Part shown: one piece after another, positions 50,501 to 60,638 of the stretch | Layout: each line of letters starts with the position of its first letter | Position numbering within the stretch: the first letter of the stretch is position 1 | Program-made: the position numbers and the translations under genes | Origin: Epichloe hybrida | Lineage: Eukaryota; Ascomycota; Sordariomycetes; Hypocreales; Clavicipitaceae | Assembly: GCA_019022495.1 (NCBI GenBank) | Contig: JAFEKR010000002.1 | Coordinates: 1,674,001-1,738,000 of the forward strand | Length of the DNA stretch: 64,000 bases | Direction of reading: 5' to 3' | The notes under the pieces: generated by a model | The model's input: the letters and a program-made list of their open reading frames with translations, nothing else | Told to the model about the DNA's origin: nothing | Database searches by the model: none

Positions 50501-53500
50501 TACTTACTCCTTAGTGCCTAGTAATAGGGTTATTATAAGTTAGTAATAAAATTTCTTTTCTTATACCTAGAGAAATAAAAATATAATTCTTAAACATTAA
50601 TAGCTTAGAGAGTTTAATTAACTATATCTAGGATATAGCTAAATTACTGCTTTTAAGTAACTTTAATTAAGCTATAGTAAAGTTATTACCTTACTATGCT
50701 TTATATAATAAGACTTAAATTAAGGGTTTTAATTCTAAGCTCTTTTCTAGAAAGTTAGAGTTAAACTTAAAAGAGGTTCTTTAAATAGATTAAATCCTAG
50801 CTATAATATCTCTATAAGTAATTAGTTTAATAAATACTTCTAGTCTTATAAGAATATAAATAAGTTATGTTTTTAAGGGGCGCCCTTACCACTTACTAGT
50901 AATAACCTATGCTAGTCTATCCCTATTAGAAATAGCTAGTCTAATAGGAAAATTAAAATAATTAAGTAATAAATAATGTATATACTAGGTACTAATAGTA
51001 TTACTATAGCTAGCTTATTGCTTATTAATAGAAGTATAAAAAGTATTAAATAACCTTACTAATATAACTTTTCTAAGGTTATCTAGATTATTAGGTTTTT
51101 TAGGAATATAGTTAAGTTATAATTTTTTAAAACCCTAGATATTAGTAGTATTATTATAGCGTTATTATAACTAACTATTAGTTATATTAAGTAATGTTTT
51201 TATAGGGCTTATAGTATTAATAATATTACTATAGTGTTCCTATCTCTTAGTATCTATAAATTTAGATAAAAAGGTAAGAAGTTATATAGTTATTACTTTC
51301 TCTTTCCTTACCTTACTTATAAAATCTAGTCTTCTTAAAAGTAATTTAGTAAGATTTAATTTCCTTACATAATATATAATCTTAAAATTAAAAGAATAAA
51401 GCTTATTAAGTATAGTTACTTACTTACTAGTAAGCTTAGGCTTTATAGTAAGGTACTTATAGTTTAAATAATTTATAATAACTTTAATTATATAAGCTAA
51501 ATAAGCAAGATAGTGTCTCTATATATAAAAAGCCTCTTAGATAGCTAATAATTTACTATTAGGTATTAAATATTATAATTTAGTATTAGTTATCTTTCTT
51601 AATATAAACATAACTAAGTGCTAGTAACCTAGCACTAATATTATAAGTATAGCCTTAATCACATATCTAGATATATCTATCTTTACTCTAAGATATATAA
51701 GTGAGTTAAAATATATTAAAATTAGCGCTTCCTAAAATCTTTATTAAAGCTCTCTAAACATTACTAGCTTATAGAGTTCTAGTTTAAACGTTACTAGTTA
51801 ATTCCCTCTAAGGTAATTTATTAATAGAATAATAACTTTACTATACTATTTAATAAAATAGTAGTAAAATCTAGTAAAACCAAGAAATAACTAAATATTA
51901 AAAACACTACGTAGTATTAGCTAGGTTATAATTACTTTAATTCTTACTAAGTCTATTATAATACCTTTCTCTAATATCTTAAAGCCTAAAAATTTAACTT
52001 CCTTAACTAAAAATTAACACTTCTTAAGATTAATAAAAAGACTTACCTTTTTAAACCTATGTAAAACTTATTTAATATACTTTATATAATCTTTAACCTT
52101 ACTACTATATATTAGTATATTATCTAGATAGATAATATATGTCTTATTAATAAGTCCTTTAAGAGTATTATTAATATACTCCTAAAAAGTCACTAGTATA
52201 TTAACTAGTCTAAATAGCATTACTAGATATTTAAAGTGGCTATATTAATAATAAAATACTATTTTTTACTTATTACCTAAGTAAATACGTAGCTAGTAGT
52301 ATATATCTTTTAAATCTAGGACTATAAAAATAACTACGCTTACTAATTAATTAAGAATTTTAGTAATAAGGGGTAAAGGGGCCTTATTCTTAATTATAAT
52401 CTTATTTAAGCCCTTATAATTCACATAAAGCCTTAATTTCCCTCCTTTCTTTAGAATAAATAAAATTAGGGCTTTAGCTAGGCTAACTAATCTTTTAATT
52501 TACCCTTTAAGCTATATACTTATAAGGTACTCTCTAAGAACCTCTAGCTCTCTTTTAGCTAAATTATATATAGGCCCCTAAGGTAGTATTTCCCTTTCTT
52601 CTAATTTAATTATATAAGTATAACCTCCTAGTTTAGGAAGCTTACTTACTAACTCTTTAGAAAAAATATCTATAAACTCCCTATATTCTTCTAGGATTAT
52701 TAGTATAAGGTACTTAGTGCTTTTATCCTAATTTAATATAGCTTCTTTACTACTTATATTTTCTAAAATTAGTATAACTATAATACCTTTGCTTTTTTAC
52801 TATAAATAAGTATACTTAAGGATTTATATAGTTACTTTACTATTTATTTATATATCTATTACTACTAGGTTCTTTAATTAGCTTTCTCCTTTTCCTTTTT
52901 AATTTTTATTTTCTAGAATACTTAGCTTAATCTTTATTACTTCTAATAATAAAGTAATTACTACTATTTTTTTCTCTTTATATACTTATTACTTACTATA
53001 AGTAAAGGAGAGACATTTTATTATTACTAGATATCTCTAGTATTTATACTCCTAATATATAATTATAGGTAAATACTCTTTAATCTAGTTTATACCTAGA
53101 ATTATCCCTTTACTTATATTAGTAATAAAGTAGCTAACTTAGTAAACCTTTATAAATCCTATACTATCTTTTATCTTAACTAATTTTTTTAGAATTCCTT
53201 AATATAGAATTACTTTTTTACTTATACTCTTTAATATCCTATCTAATTAGATTATATTCTTCTAATTCTTTTTTAATAATAATTTTAGATAAATTATTAA
53301 AGACTATATACCTATATTAAATAGCGCTTATATAGCTAACTACTAGTTATCTTATTATAAAGATACCTATATTCTTATTCTATTATTTATAGGGTATTCT
53401 ATAGTAAGATTATATTCCTAGGTTTATACTAATTAAACTAGTATTATATTAGGAGATATAGCTTTATTATTACTTTCCCTATGCTTCTTAGTTATATATT

Positions 53501-54668
53501 TAGTACTTTTATAGGTAAAATAATCTAATACCTAATAAGTTAGTATAGTATACCTAGGCTTTTTATATTTATAGTATACTAGGGATAATCTTCTCCCTTA
53601 GTCTTTACTCTATTACTATGCCCTATCTATAGGTAATATAGAATAAGAGTATTACCTCTTTCTTTTAAAGTCCTAACCTTTTTTATTATTTTAGCCTAAA
53701 CCTATTATAACCTTTACTTTCTTACCCTAGCCTTATAGTTAGCTCTAGGTTATTAAAATCTCTTAACTAATTATTTACTTTCTTATAGTGTTATTTAAGC
53801 TATTTAGAAAAATTATAATTCTTAGATATATAGGGATTTCTTTAGGTAACTTAGCTTTTACCTTATCCTAGGCTTATATAAAGGATTAAAATAATTAGCT
53901 ATTTTTTTACCTAAGATTTAGTAGTAACCTTATTACTTCTAAGTGTCTTATACCTATATTTATTATTCTAGTTTTAAACTATTCTAGGAAATTTACCTAG
54001 GTAATTAATAAATAATCTATATACCTATCTATAGCTATATAATATATTTACTATTACTTTGCATTACTAGCTAGGCAACTACCTATATACGTTACCTTAG
54101 TTATATTATCCTTAAAAGTATAGTAGTCTAATTTAAATAGTATATCTAAGTTTACTAAGAAATTCTATAGGCTTTTATATATTTCCCCTTTATATATAGG
54201 CATTTTTATTTATATTTTAATAAGACTACCTTACTATATAATTACTACTATATTACTATAAACTATAGGTAAAATTATAGCTAATATTTAAGGGGTAATT
54301 ATAGGTCTAGTTTAAGGTCTAGCTAATCCTAGATTTGCCTTAAGCTCTCTAATTTACGCCTCTATCTATAAGACCTCTTATCTCCTCTAAAGGTAATATA
54401 GCTTAGATTATATAACCTTATAGCATTACTATAATGCCCTTTTTTCTTTAGTTAAATTATTTATACCTTTACCTAAATTAGGATTAAGTGGCGTTTATTA
54501 TACCCTATTATCTATAGTTCTAGATTATAGGGGTTCTTTATTTTCCTAATTATTTATAGCTTTATTATTATAAGGTACTAGTGTGTTTCTTATAGATCTT
54601 TAGAGTATTAGCTATATAATAATCTAGCTAATGGTTTATATCCTTAAAAAGGTTAAGAGAGATTAATT
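47593..54668 (-). mobile_element. Gypsy B2 internal region (chromovirus), RIP-inactivated
   Basis: Colinear with B1 in reverse: chromodomain about 49270-49420, integrase about 49560-50560, RNase H about 51430-51830, reverse transcriptase about 52000-52670, gag-like region up to about 54.6 kb. It differs from B1 mostly by C/T and G/A changes. A 29-bp unit is tandemly duplicated in the integrase (50192-50220 and 50221-50249), where B1 has one copy (about 10480-10520); 29 is not a multiple of three, so this postdates function. Confidence 0.87.
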
Positions 54669-54938
54669 TATTATAGCTTATACTAAAAGGTTAAGAATAA
54701 AGTAATAGCTAAGACTATTATAGTTACTACTAGATAAATACTAGCTAAGGGCAGGTATGTAAAGGTTTTAATCTCTAACCTAGTACTAATAATATATGTA
54801 GTCTTTAATAAATACCTTGCTCTATAAGCATATAGCTATCTCGTAGCTAGCTAGCCTCTTTATTATCCGCATAGCCTAAAGGTTCTCCGAAGACCTGCTT
54901 TAATGAACATCCTATCTTTGACCTCTGCGCTCCTAACA
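54669..54938 (-). repeat. 5' LTR of Gypsy B2
   Basis: 270 bp, ending CCTCTGCGCTCCTAACA, the reverse complement of the B LTR start. The terminal ~100 bp is little mutated. C3 sequence resumes at once with aaaataccctaaac. Confidence 0.87.
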
Positions 54939-56281
54939 AAAATACCCTAAACTAATATAATTAAATTAAATTAGAAATCTAAATAAATATATAAAAGTTA
55001 ATAGAATATATACTTAGTACCTTAATATTATTATTAATATAATAAGAACTTAAAAAAAGCTTAAACTATTTATTTACTATTTAAACTAATTAAATATTAC
55101 TTTAAGCTTTATAATTCTAAAGCTTTAAGAAGTTATATGTAGTAACTTTATATATATTATTACTATAATATATAAAGAAAGAATATAATAAACTAATATT
55201 TATAGTATATTAATAAATAACTAATAGTATTATTTTAATTACCCTATATAGCTTAAATAAGCTATAAAAAATAAGTTTAACTTATTTTTAAAAATAATAC
55301 TAGGAGTCTAGGACTTAGTTTTATATAATATACTATACTTATTATAAAAGGTAGTTAAAGTACTAGGACTAGCTATATAATTAGCTATTTAGTAAAAAGA
55401 ATATATATATACTTATTATAAAAGCTTTAATAACCTTAATTACTATTATTTTACTTTTATTATTATTTTAAAAAAATATAAAAGAGAAAACATTTTTATA
55501 ATATTAACATTTTTAAAAACCTTAAAATACTAAGTTATTAAAAACTATAGCTTTTACTATAGTAATTTACTTATAATTACTAGTATTTATATTTATGTTA
55601 TTTATTTATTTTTTATTTTTTATTAAACTTTAACACTAATAATATTATTAGTAATCTTAGTAATACTAGTAATATTAGTAATATTAGTATTATAAGCTAT
55701 TATAAGCTATTATAAGCTATAATAAGATATAATAAGATATAATAAGCTACTTATATTAAGTTTACTAGTAGTTCTTTTTATAGTTTTTTTAAAATAAGTA
55801 ATAATAATAATTTATAGAAATATAAAATAATTTATAGAAATAGTAAATAATATAATAAGAAGGTTTTTCTTTAAGTTATATTAGGGAAATAAAGTATTAA
55901 GTTAAATAGTATTATTAAAAAAGTATAATATTATATATAACCTTACTTAGTTATAATAAAATTATAAAATAAAATAATATTATAAATTCTATAACTAATT
56001 TAATAAAATAGGTAATAATAAAAGCTTTTATATAACTAGCTTTCTTTTAACCTTATAAATACTAATAACTAATAAAAAGTCTAATACTACATTTGTAGTA
56101 TTTATAGTTAGTGTAGTTTAGGAAAAAAAATTTATAGTGTAATATATTGTAGTTTTTTTTTCCTTATAGTTAGTGTAGTTTATAGTGTAGTGTAGTTTAT
56201 AGTGTAGTGTAGTTTATAGTGTAGTTACTACACTACACTACAAATACTACACTACACTACACGTTTTAGTGCAATACTTTG
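54939..56281 (+). mobile_element. C3, right part
   Basis: Resumes the C body about 46 bp beyond the point where the left part stopped (compared with C2), so B2 entry was accompanied by a small loss. It contains the 60-bp G-type insert, a short decamer run (about 55691-55750), the right arm and the terminal aatactttg. The target duplication cctataca follows at 56282-56289. Confidence 0.85.
55348..55407 (+). mobile_element. 60-bp G-type insert in C3
   Basis: Flanked by the same 14-bp tatacttattataa (55334-55347 and 55408-55421) as the C1 insert and sharing its gtactaggactagcta and aagaatatata segments. Relative to C1 it lacks the middle of the insert. The most economical reading is one ancestral insertion inherited by C1 and C3, with a later deletion here. 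Confidence 0.72.
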
Positions 56282-56442
56282 CCTATACATAAGGTATGCA
56301 CGTAACTTACGTTCCCTTTTCCTATGGTTACGTAGCCCTCTAGATAGCTTTATGAATTAATGATTATTATACCTTTAAATTAGACCCTTTATGCACTAGT
56401 GCATGACGTTATAATAGCCTTAGCGGTACTAACAATTTAAGT
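56282..56442. other. Target duplication and flanking remnant
   Basis: cctataca (56282-56289) is the second copy of the C3 target duplication. The next ~150 bp keep some TpG/CpA and contain the palindrome-like gcactagtgc. This is presumably the continuation of the sequence left of C3 (Copia E tail). Nothing codes. Confidence 0.5.
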
Positions 56443-57193
56443 AATAATAGTAATAATAGTAATTAAGGTTATTAAAGTTATTAAAGCTCTTATAATAAGT
56501 ATAGTATATTATATAAAAGTAAGTCCTAGTATTATTTTTTATAGCTTAATTAAGCTATATAAGGTAATTAAAATAATACTATTAATTATTTATTTATAGA
56601 TTATAAATATTAGTTTATTATATTCTTTCTTTTTATATTATAGTAATAAGATATATAAAGTTACTATATATAACTTCTTAAAGCTTTAGAATTATTAAGC
56701 TAAAAGTAATATTTAATTAGTTTAAATCTTAAATAAATAGTTTAAGCTTTTATTAAGCTCTTATTATATTAAGGATAATATTTAAGTACTAATTATATAT
56801 TGTATTAACTTCTAGTTATTTATCTAGATTTCTTAATTAATTTTATTCTATTAGTTTAGGGTATTTTTTATTTAAAATAATAATAATAATATATAAAAAT
56901 ATAAAATAATAAATAGTAATAGTAAATAAAATAATCAGAAGGTTTTTCTTTAAGTTATATTAGTAAAATAAAGTAATAAGTATAATAGTATTATTAAAAA
57001 GGTATAATATTATAAATAACCCTAGTTATAGTAAAATCCTTAAAAAAGGTAAATTTTATAAATTATATAACTAATTAGATAAAATAGATAATAATAAAAG
57101 CTTTTATATAACTAGCCTTCTTTTAATCCTTATAATAACCTTATATAATAAAAAGGCTTACTTTTTTTTTTACTAATACTATATTTATAGTTT

Positions 57194-57262
57194 CGTTTCT
57201 TCTTGGCGCGGTTTTTGGCATAGGGTTTCTTGACCCAAGCCACATAGTCCTCCGGGGCCTAG
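57194..57262 (-). pseudogene. GC-rich, coding-like fragment at the 5' end of G
   Basis: An unmutated island. On the minus strand it reads without stops as APEDYVAWVKKPYAKNRAKK, a plausible protein piece followed by a basic run. Further left-to-right, around 57665-57790, another minus-strand reading (EVLNLEVIKLGKGKRPR) ends at a perfect intron donor GTAAGT. Together these suggest a captured or transduced host-gene piece. The source gene is not recognised. Confidence 0.4.
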
Positions 57263-58009
57263 ATAATTAAAGTTAGCTACAAAATAAAGCCACTACTAAG
57301 CTAGAGTAAAACCACTTACATTACTCCTAGTGACTATGCTAGCCTAGGTCTTAACTAACCACTAATATTCCCCTTACTAGCTAGTGATATTTAGCTATAA
57401 GTAAATTAGCACTAGAGTAAGCTTAGAATAGGCATAGGAGTTAACATTACCTTAATATATCTATAATTATAAACCTAATAATTAAAGTAAGCATTAGATA
57501 TTACCCCTTTATATACTAATTAGCCCTACCCCTAGACTAGAACTAAACTAACTTACTAATAATATTATAGTACTAATAGCCCTTACACTTAATAGATTAT
57601 GTCTTATAGAACACACACTAGATCTCTTATAGCTTACTTAGCTACCTAGGGTTAGACCTAGAAATAGGGTAAAATAAAGGCAAAGAGAACTTACTTCTAG
57701 GCCTTTTGCCTTTACCTAATTTAATTACTTCTAGGTTAAGGACTTCCTTAAATACTTATCTAAGGTTATAAGTTCCTAGGCAAATTAGAGCTAGAATAAC
57801 ACTAAAAATAAGGTACTTATAGAGCTTAGTAATATTATAGTGTGTTTTTCTATATAAAACATTAGTATTTAAACTAGCACTAGACTAAAGAAGCCTTAAA
57901 TAGCTTCTAAAGGGAATAGGGAGAAAAAGAACCTATAGGAAATTTATTATAAGAAAAGGAAAAAGGCTAGAACCTTAAGGGAAAAGGAGCTCTCTTTTAT
58001 ACTTAAGAG

Positions 58010-58023
58010 AGGGGGGGGGGGGG
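58010..58023 (+). repeat. Run of 14 G
   Basis: A homopolymer in an AT-rich context. G preceded by G is not a RIP target, which may explain its survival. Confidence 0.9.
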
Positions 58024-58793
58024 ACTAGTTATAATATTAGCTAGAAAACAAAGCATAAGATAAGTAAATATATAAATAGCACGTAACTAATCTAGAAGCA
58101 AAACTACCTAGCCACTAAGCTTAAATTACTTACCCTTTACTATAACTAAATAAAACCATATACTTAGACTTTATAAGATATCTAGACTAGTACTAGGTTA
58201 GATTTAGCTAAAAAGTAAGGCACTAAAAAAGTTAGAAGTAAAGTAAATAAAAAGTAAATTATTATTATAAATATAAATTTACTATACCTTAGAGCGAAGT
58301 AAGGAATATAGAGCTAGGTTAAAGTAAGACTAGACTAGCACTAAAGGAAGCTAGTTAGGATTACTACTATATATTTTCCTTTCTTTTTTTATTTTCTTTA
58401 GGATAAGGCTAGTATAAGCTAGTAATAAATACCTATAATTAGTTACACCTAACGCGGCGTAAACCTAGAAGAGGGTTAGCGCTAGCCTGTTTATAAACAT
58501 AAGAGGGTTTTTCTTCCTAGTAAAGGGTTTTCTCTCTTAACTAAGCGAATGGAGTACTAGGAATAGCTACATAGTTAGCTAGCTAGCGTAAAGAATATAT
58601 ATATTTATAGTTTTTATAGTTAGTGTAATTAGTAACTACACTAATTACACTACACTATAAGAAAAAAAAAACTATAATATATTATACTATAAAAAAAAAC
58701 TACACTACACTAAATACAAGGAAAAAAAAAACTACATTATAAATACAAATTTTCCCTAAAAACTACACTAACTACACTACAAACAATACTCTG

Positions 58794-59483
58794 CTAAAGA
58801 CTAAGAAAAGGGTGCTAAAGACAAGGAAAAGGCCCCTAAAGGTTAGAAGAAAAAGAAAAAGGGCTTTAAAGAAAATAAGGGCTCTTCTAATTCTAATAAG
58901 AAGAAAAAAAAGTAAAAGGGTTAAAAATCAGATAAAAAGGATAATAAAGAGCCTATAGAGGGGTCTTTTATGCTAGGAAATTATAACCTTTCTAACAGAG
59001 CCCTTAATCCGTATAAGAAATCTAGCTCTTATAGGACTAGTTATAAGAGCTCTAGCAATAGTAGCTCTAATTCTAGCTCTAGTAAATTGGATAATAAAAA
59101 ATAAGAAATTAATACCCTAAATAGTTTTAATTATTATAGTAAAGATATAAAAAAAGCCCTATTATATAATACAGGTTTAACTATACATATAGTTAATTCT
59201 AGGGAGGTCTTTAAGGATTATATCCCTTATAAAAAGGGGGAATCTAACCCTATTATAACTAGTGGTAGTCCTATTTACACTAAGGACCACGGTAGTGCTA
59301 TTTTTAAGGTCCTATATTAAAAGAATCCTAATAAATATAGGATCTTAGTGCTAAAAGATACTTTATATTTTCCTTAGCTTAATGTTAATATAGTTAGTAG
59401 TCTTATACACTATATATCTAGAGGTTACTTTATAAAAAACTATCTTTATCTTAAAGATAGGTCTTGTATTACTGCCCTAGATA
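58794..59483 (+). mobile_element. Copia A gag/protease remnant
   Basis: Plus-strand reading begins with a Lys- and Ser-rich gag C-terminal part (about 58800-59110), then a protease-like block about 59170-59450 with NTGLTIHIVN, the altered D-T/S-G catalytic motif. Positions 59330-59480 are the reverse complement of about 5660-5800 in Copia A1, so this supplies the part of family A that Gypsy B1 cut off there. It is truncated on both sides, by C4 and by element H. Confidence 0.75.
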
Positions 59484-59893
59484 CAGAGTATTGCACTACA
59501 ATTGATTTGTAGTGTATTTTTTATTTAACAAATAATATATATCTAATCTTAGAAAATATATAGAGATATAAAACTTCTTTTTTTAGATAGATAACTAAAA
59601 AACTACAATGTAGTTATATATAAAAGTGGGTTTAAAAGTGGACCCCTTGCCTATAAATTAGAAAAACTACATTTTACTATATTTTAGCACTAAGAATACA
59701 CTACAAATGTAGTTTTTCTAATTTACAGGCAAGGGGTCCACATTTAGACCCACTTTTGTATATAGTATTTTTCTTAGGATTTGTCTCTATAGGATTACGT
59801 AATTTATAGGATAATCTATTTAATTATAAGCTAGCTATAAAATTAAATATAAAAACTACAAAACATACTACACTAACTACAAACAATACTCTG
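59484..59893. mobile_element. H: 410-bp palindromic MITE with C-type ends
   Basis: Ends cagagtattg and caatactctg are the same as in the C family. Its centre is a long hairpin: arms 59622-59674 and 59705-59757 are 53-bp inverted repeats with few mismatches around a 30-bp loop. The arms keep GTGGACCCCTTGCC unmutated. It is inserted in Copia A after ccctagata (expected from A1), but A does not resume to its right, so that side is rearranged. Confidence 0.75.
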
Positions 59894-60300
59894 CTAATAA
59901 TATACTAGTAAAAGTTACTTTTTATATTAGTAACTATTTTTTTAGTTTTTATAAGTTATAAATTGTTTAAAATTGTTTAAAATTTAATAAGTTTTTTTTT
60001 ATTAATTACTTTTTATACTAGTAATTTACTAGTAAAAGTTACTTTTATATTAGTACTTTTATACTAGTAATTTCTTAGCAAAAGTTACTTTTTATACTAG
60101 TAACTTTTTTTAAGTTTTTATAAGTTATAAATTATTTAGGATTTAATATCTTTTTTTTATTAATTACTTTTTATACTAATACCTTTTATACTAGTAATAT
60201 ACTAATGAAAGTTACTTTTTATACTAGTACTTTTTATATTCGTAATTTACTAGTGAAAATTACTTTTTATACTAGTAATTTATTTTTTTTAATTTTTTTT
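59894..60300. repeat. 170-bp tandem duplication at the edge of the AT block
   Basis: Two and a bit copies of a unit with tactagtaaaagttactttttata, agtttttataagttataaatt and long T runs; equivalent points lie 170 bp apart (for example 59931 and 60101). tactagta and ttactagtaa are small palindromes recurring throughout. At about 60300 composition changes abruptly to GC-balanced. No gene is seen. Confidence 0.8.
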
Positions 60301-60540
60301 ATTAGATGCGCGTTTAGTCGTCCGCTCCGAATAGCAACGCTCGAAACAAACAAGGCAGGTGGGGCGACCGGCGCCTAACGTAAAGAACAAAAGACAAGGC
60401 AAGCCAGCCAGCCAGCCTCGGCCCAACAAGCAAAGCTTCAAGAAGTGCCACCCCGCGAAATTCGTGTCACTCCAGGACCAAACCACAAAACTCGGACTTT
60501 GGCAAAAATCCCCCCTCCTCCACCCCCCCGAGCCTTCACC
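60301..60540 (+). promoter_or_regulatory. Upstream region of the phosphatase gene
   Basis: First non-RIP sequence after the AT block. It contains a long pyrimidine tract (about 60510-60530, mostly C), common just upstream of fungal start codons, and ends with a favourable ttcaccATGA context. No TATA box was recognised. At about 240 bp the whole promoter must be short or extend into the AT-rich repeats. Confidence 0.5.
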
Positions 60541-60607
60541 ATGATAGATCTCTCAGCCCACCAGTCGGCACTCCCCAACCTCCGTGACATGGGCAACATC
60601 CCCATCG

Positions 60608-60638
<31 letters not shown>

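Larger units (their letters stand above)
57194..58599 (+). mobile_element. G: 1.4-kb retroposon-like element with 14-bp target duplication
   Basis: Flanked by perfect copies of tatatttatagttt; other C copies show the uninterrupted site. Its last ~110 bp (about 58490-58599, from taaacataagaggg to gcgtaaagaatata) match the short inserts in C1 and C3. A constant 3' end, variable 5' end and ~14-bp duplications fit LINE-type retroposition (inference). No reverse transcriptase was recognised, so it may be non-autonomous. Its first 70 bp are GC-rich, unlike everything around. Its body (about 57262-58480) is RIP-mutated. The run ctaagcggttagag in the C1 copy resembles a tRNA A-box, but no B-box was found. 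Confidence 0.68.
56443..58793 (-). mobile_element. C4: partial C element split by retroposon G
   Basis: 56443-57193 matches the inverted half C from its taatag tract to near its subterminal repeats. The terminal subterminal array and aatactctg end lie at 58614-58793. Between them is the G insertion, flanked by a 14-bp duplication (57180-57193 and 58600-58613). The inner half of C4 is missing at the left. Confidence 0.75.

Noticed and set aside
59622..59757. Hairpin as a transcription terminator or ncRNA gene
   Set aside because: It is the symmetric centre of a transposon with TIRs; nothing indicates a gene ending or starting there.
1..60300. AT-rich block as mitochondrial DNA inserted in the nucleus
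   Set aside because: Readable remnants are Copia and Gypsy polyproteins with LTRs; no mitochondrial gene or rRNA/tRNA was recognised, and the bias is dinucleotide-specific as in RIP.
60445..60540. Upstream in-frame ATG of the phosphatase giving 32 extra residues
   Set aside because: The extra part is a proline run from the pyrimidine tract with no family similarity; the ATG at 60541 has better context and sits just before conserved sequence.
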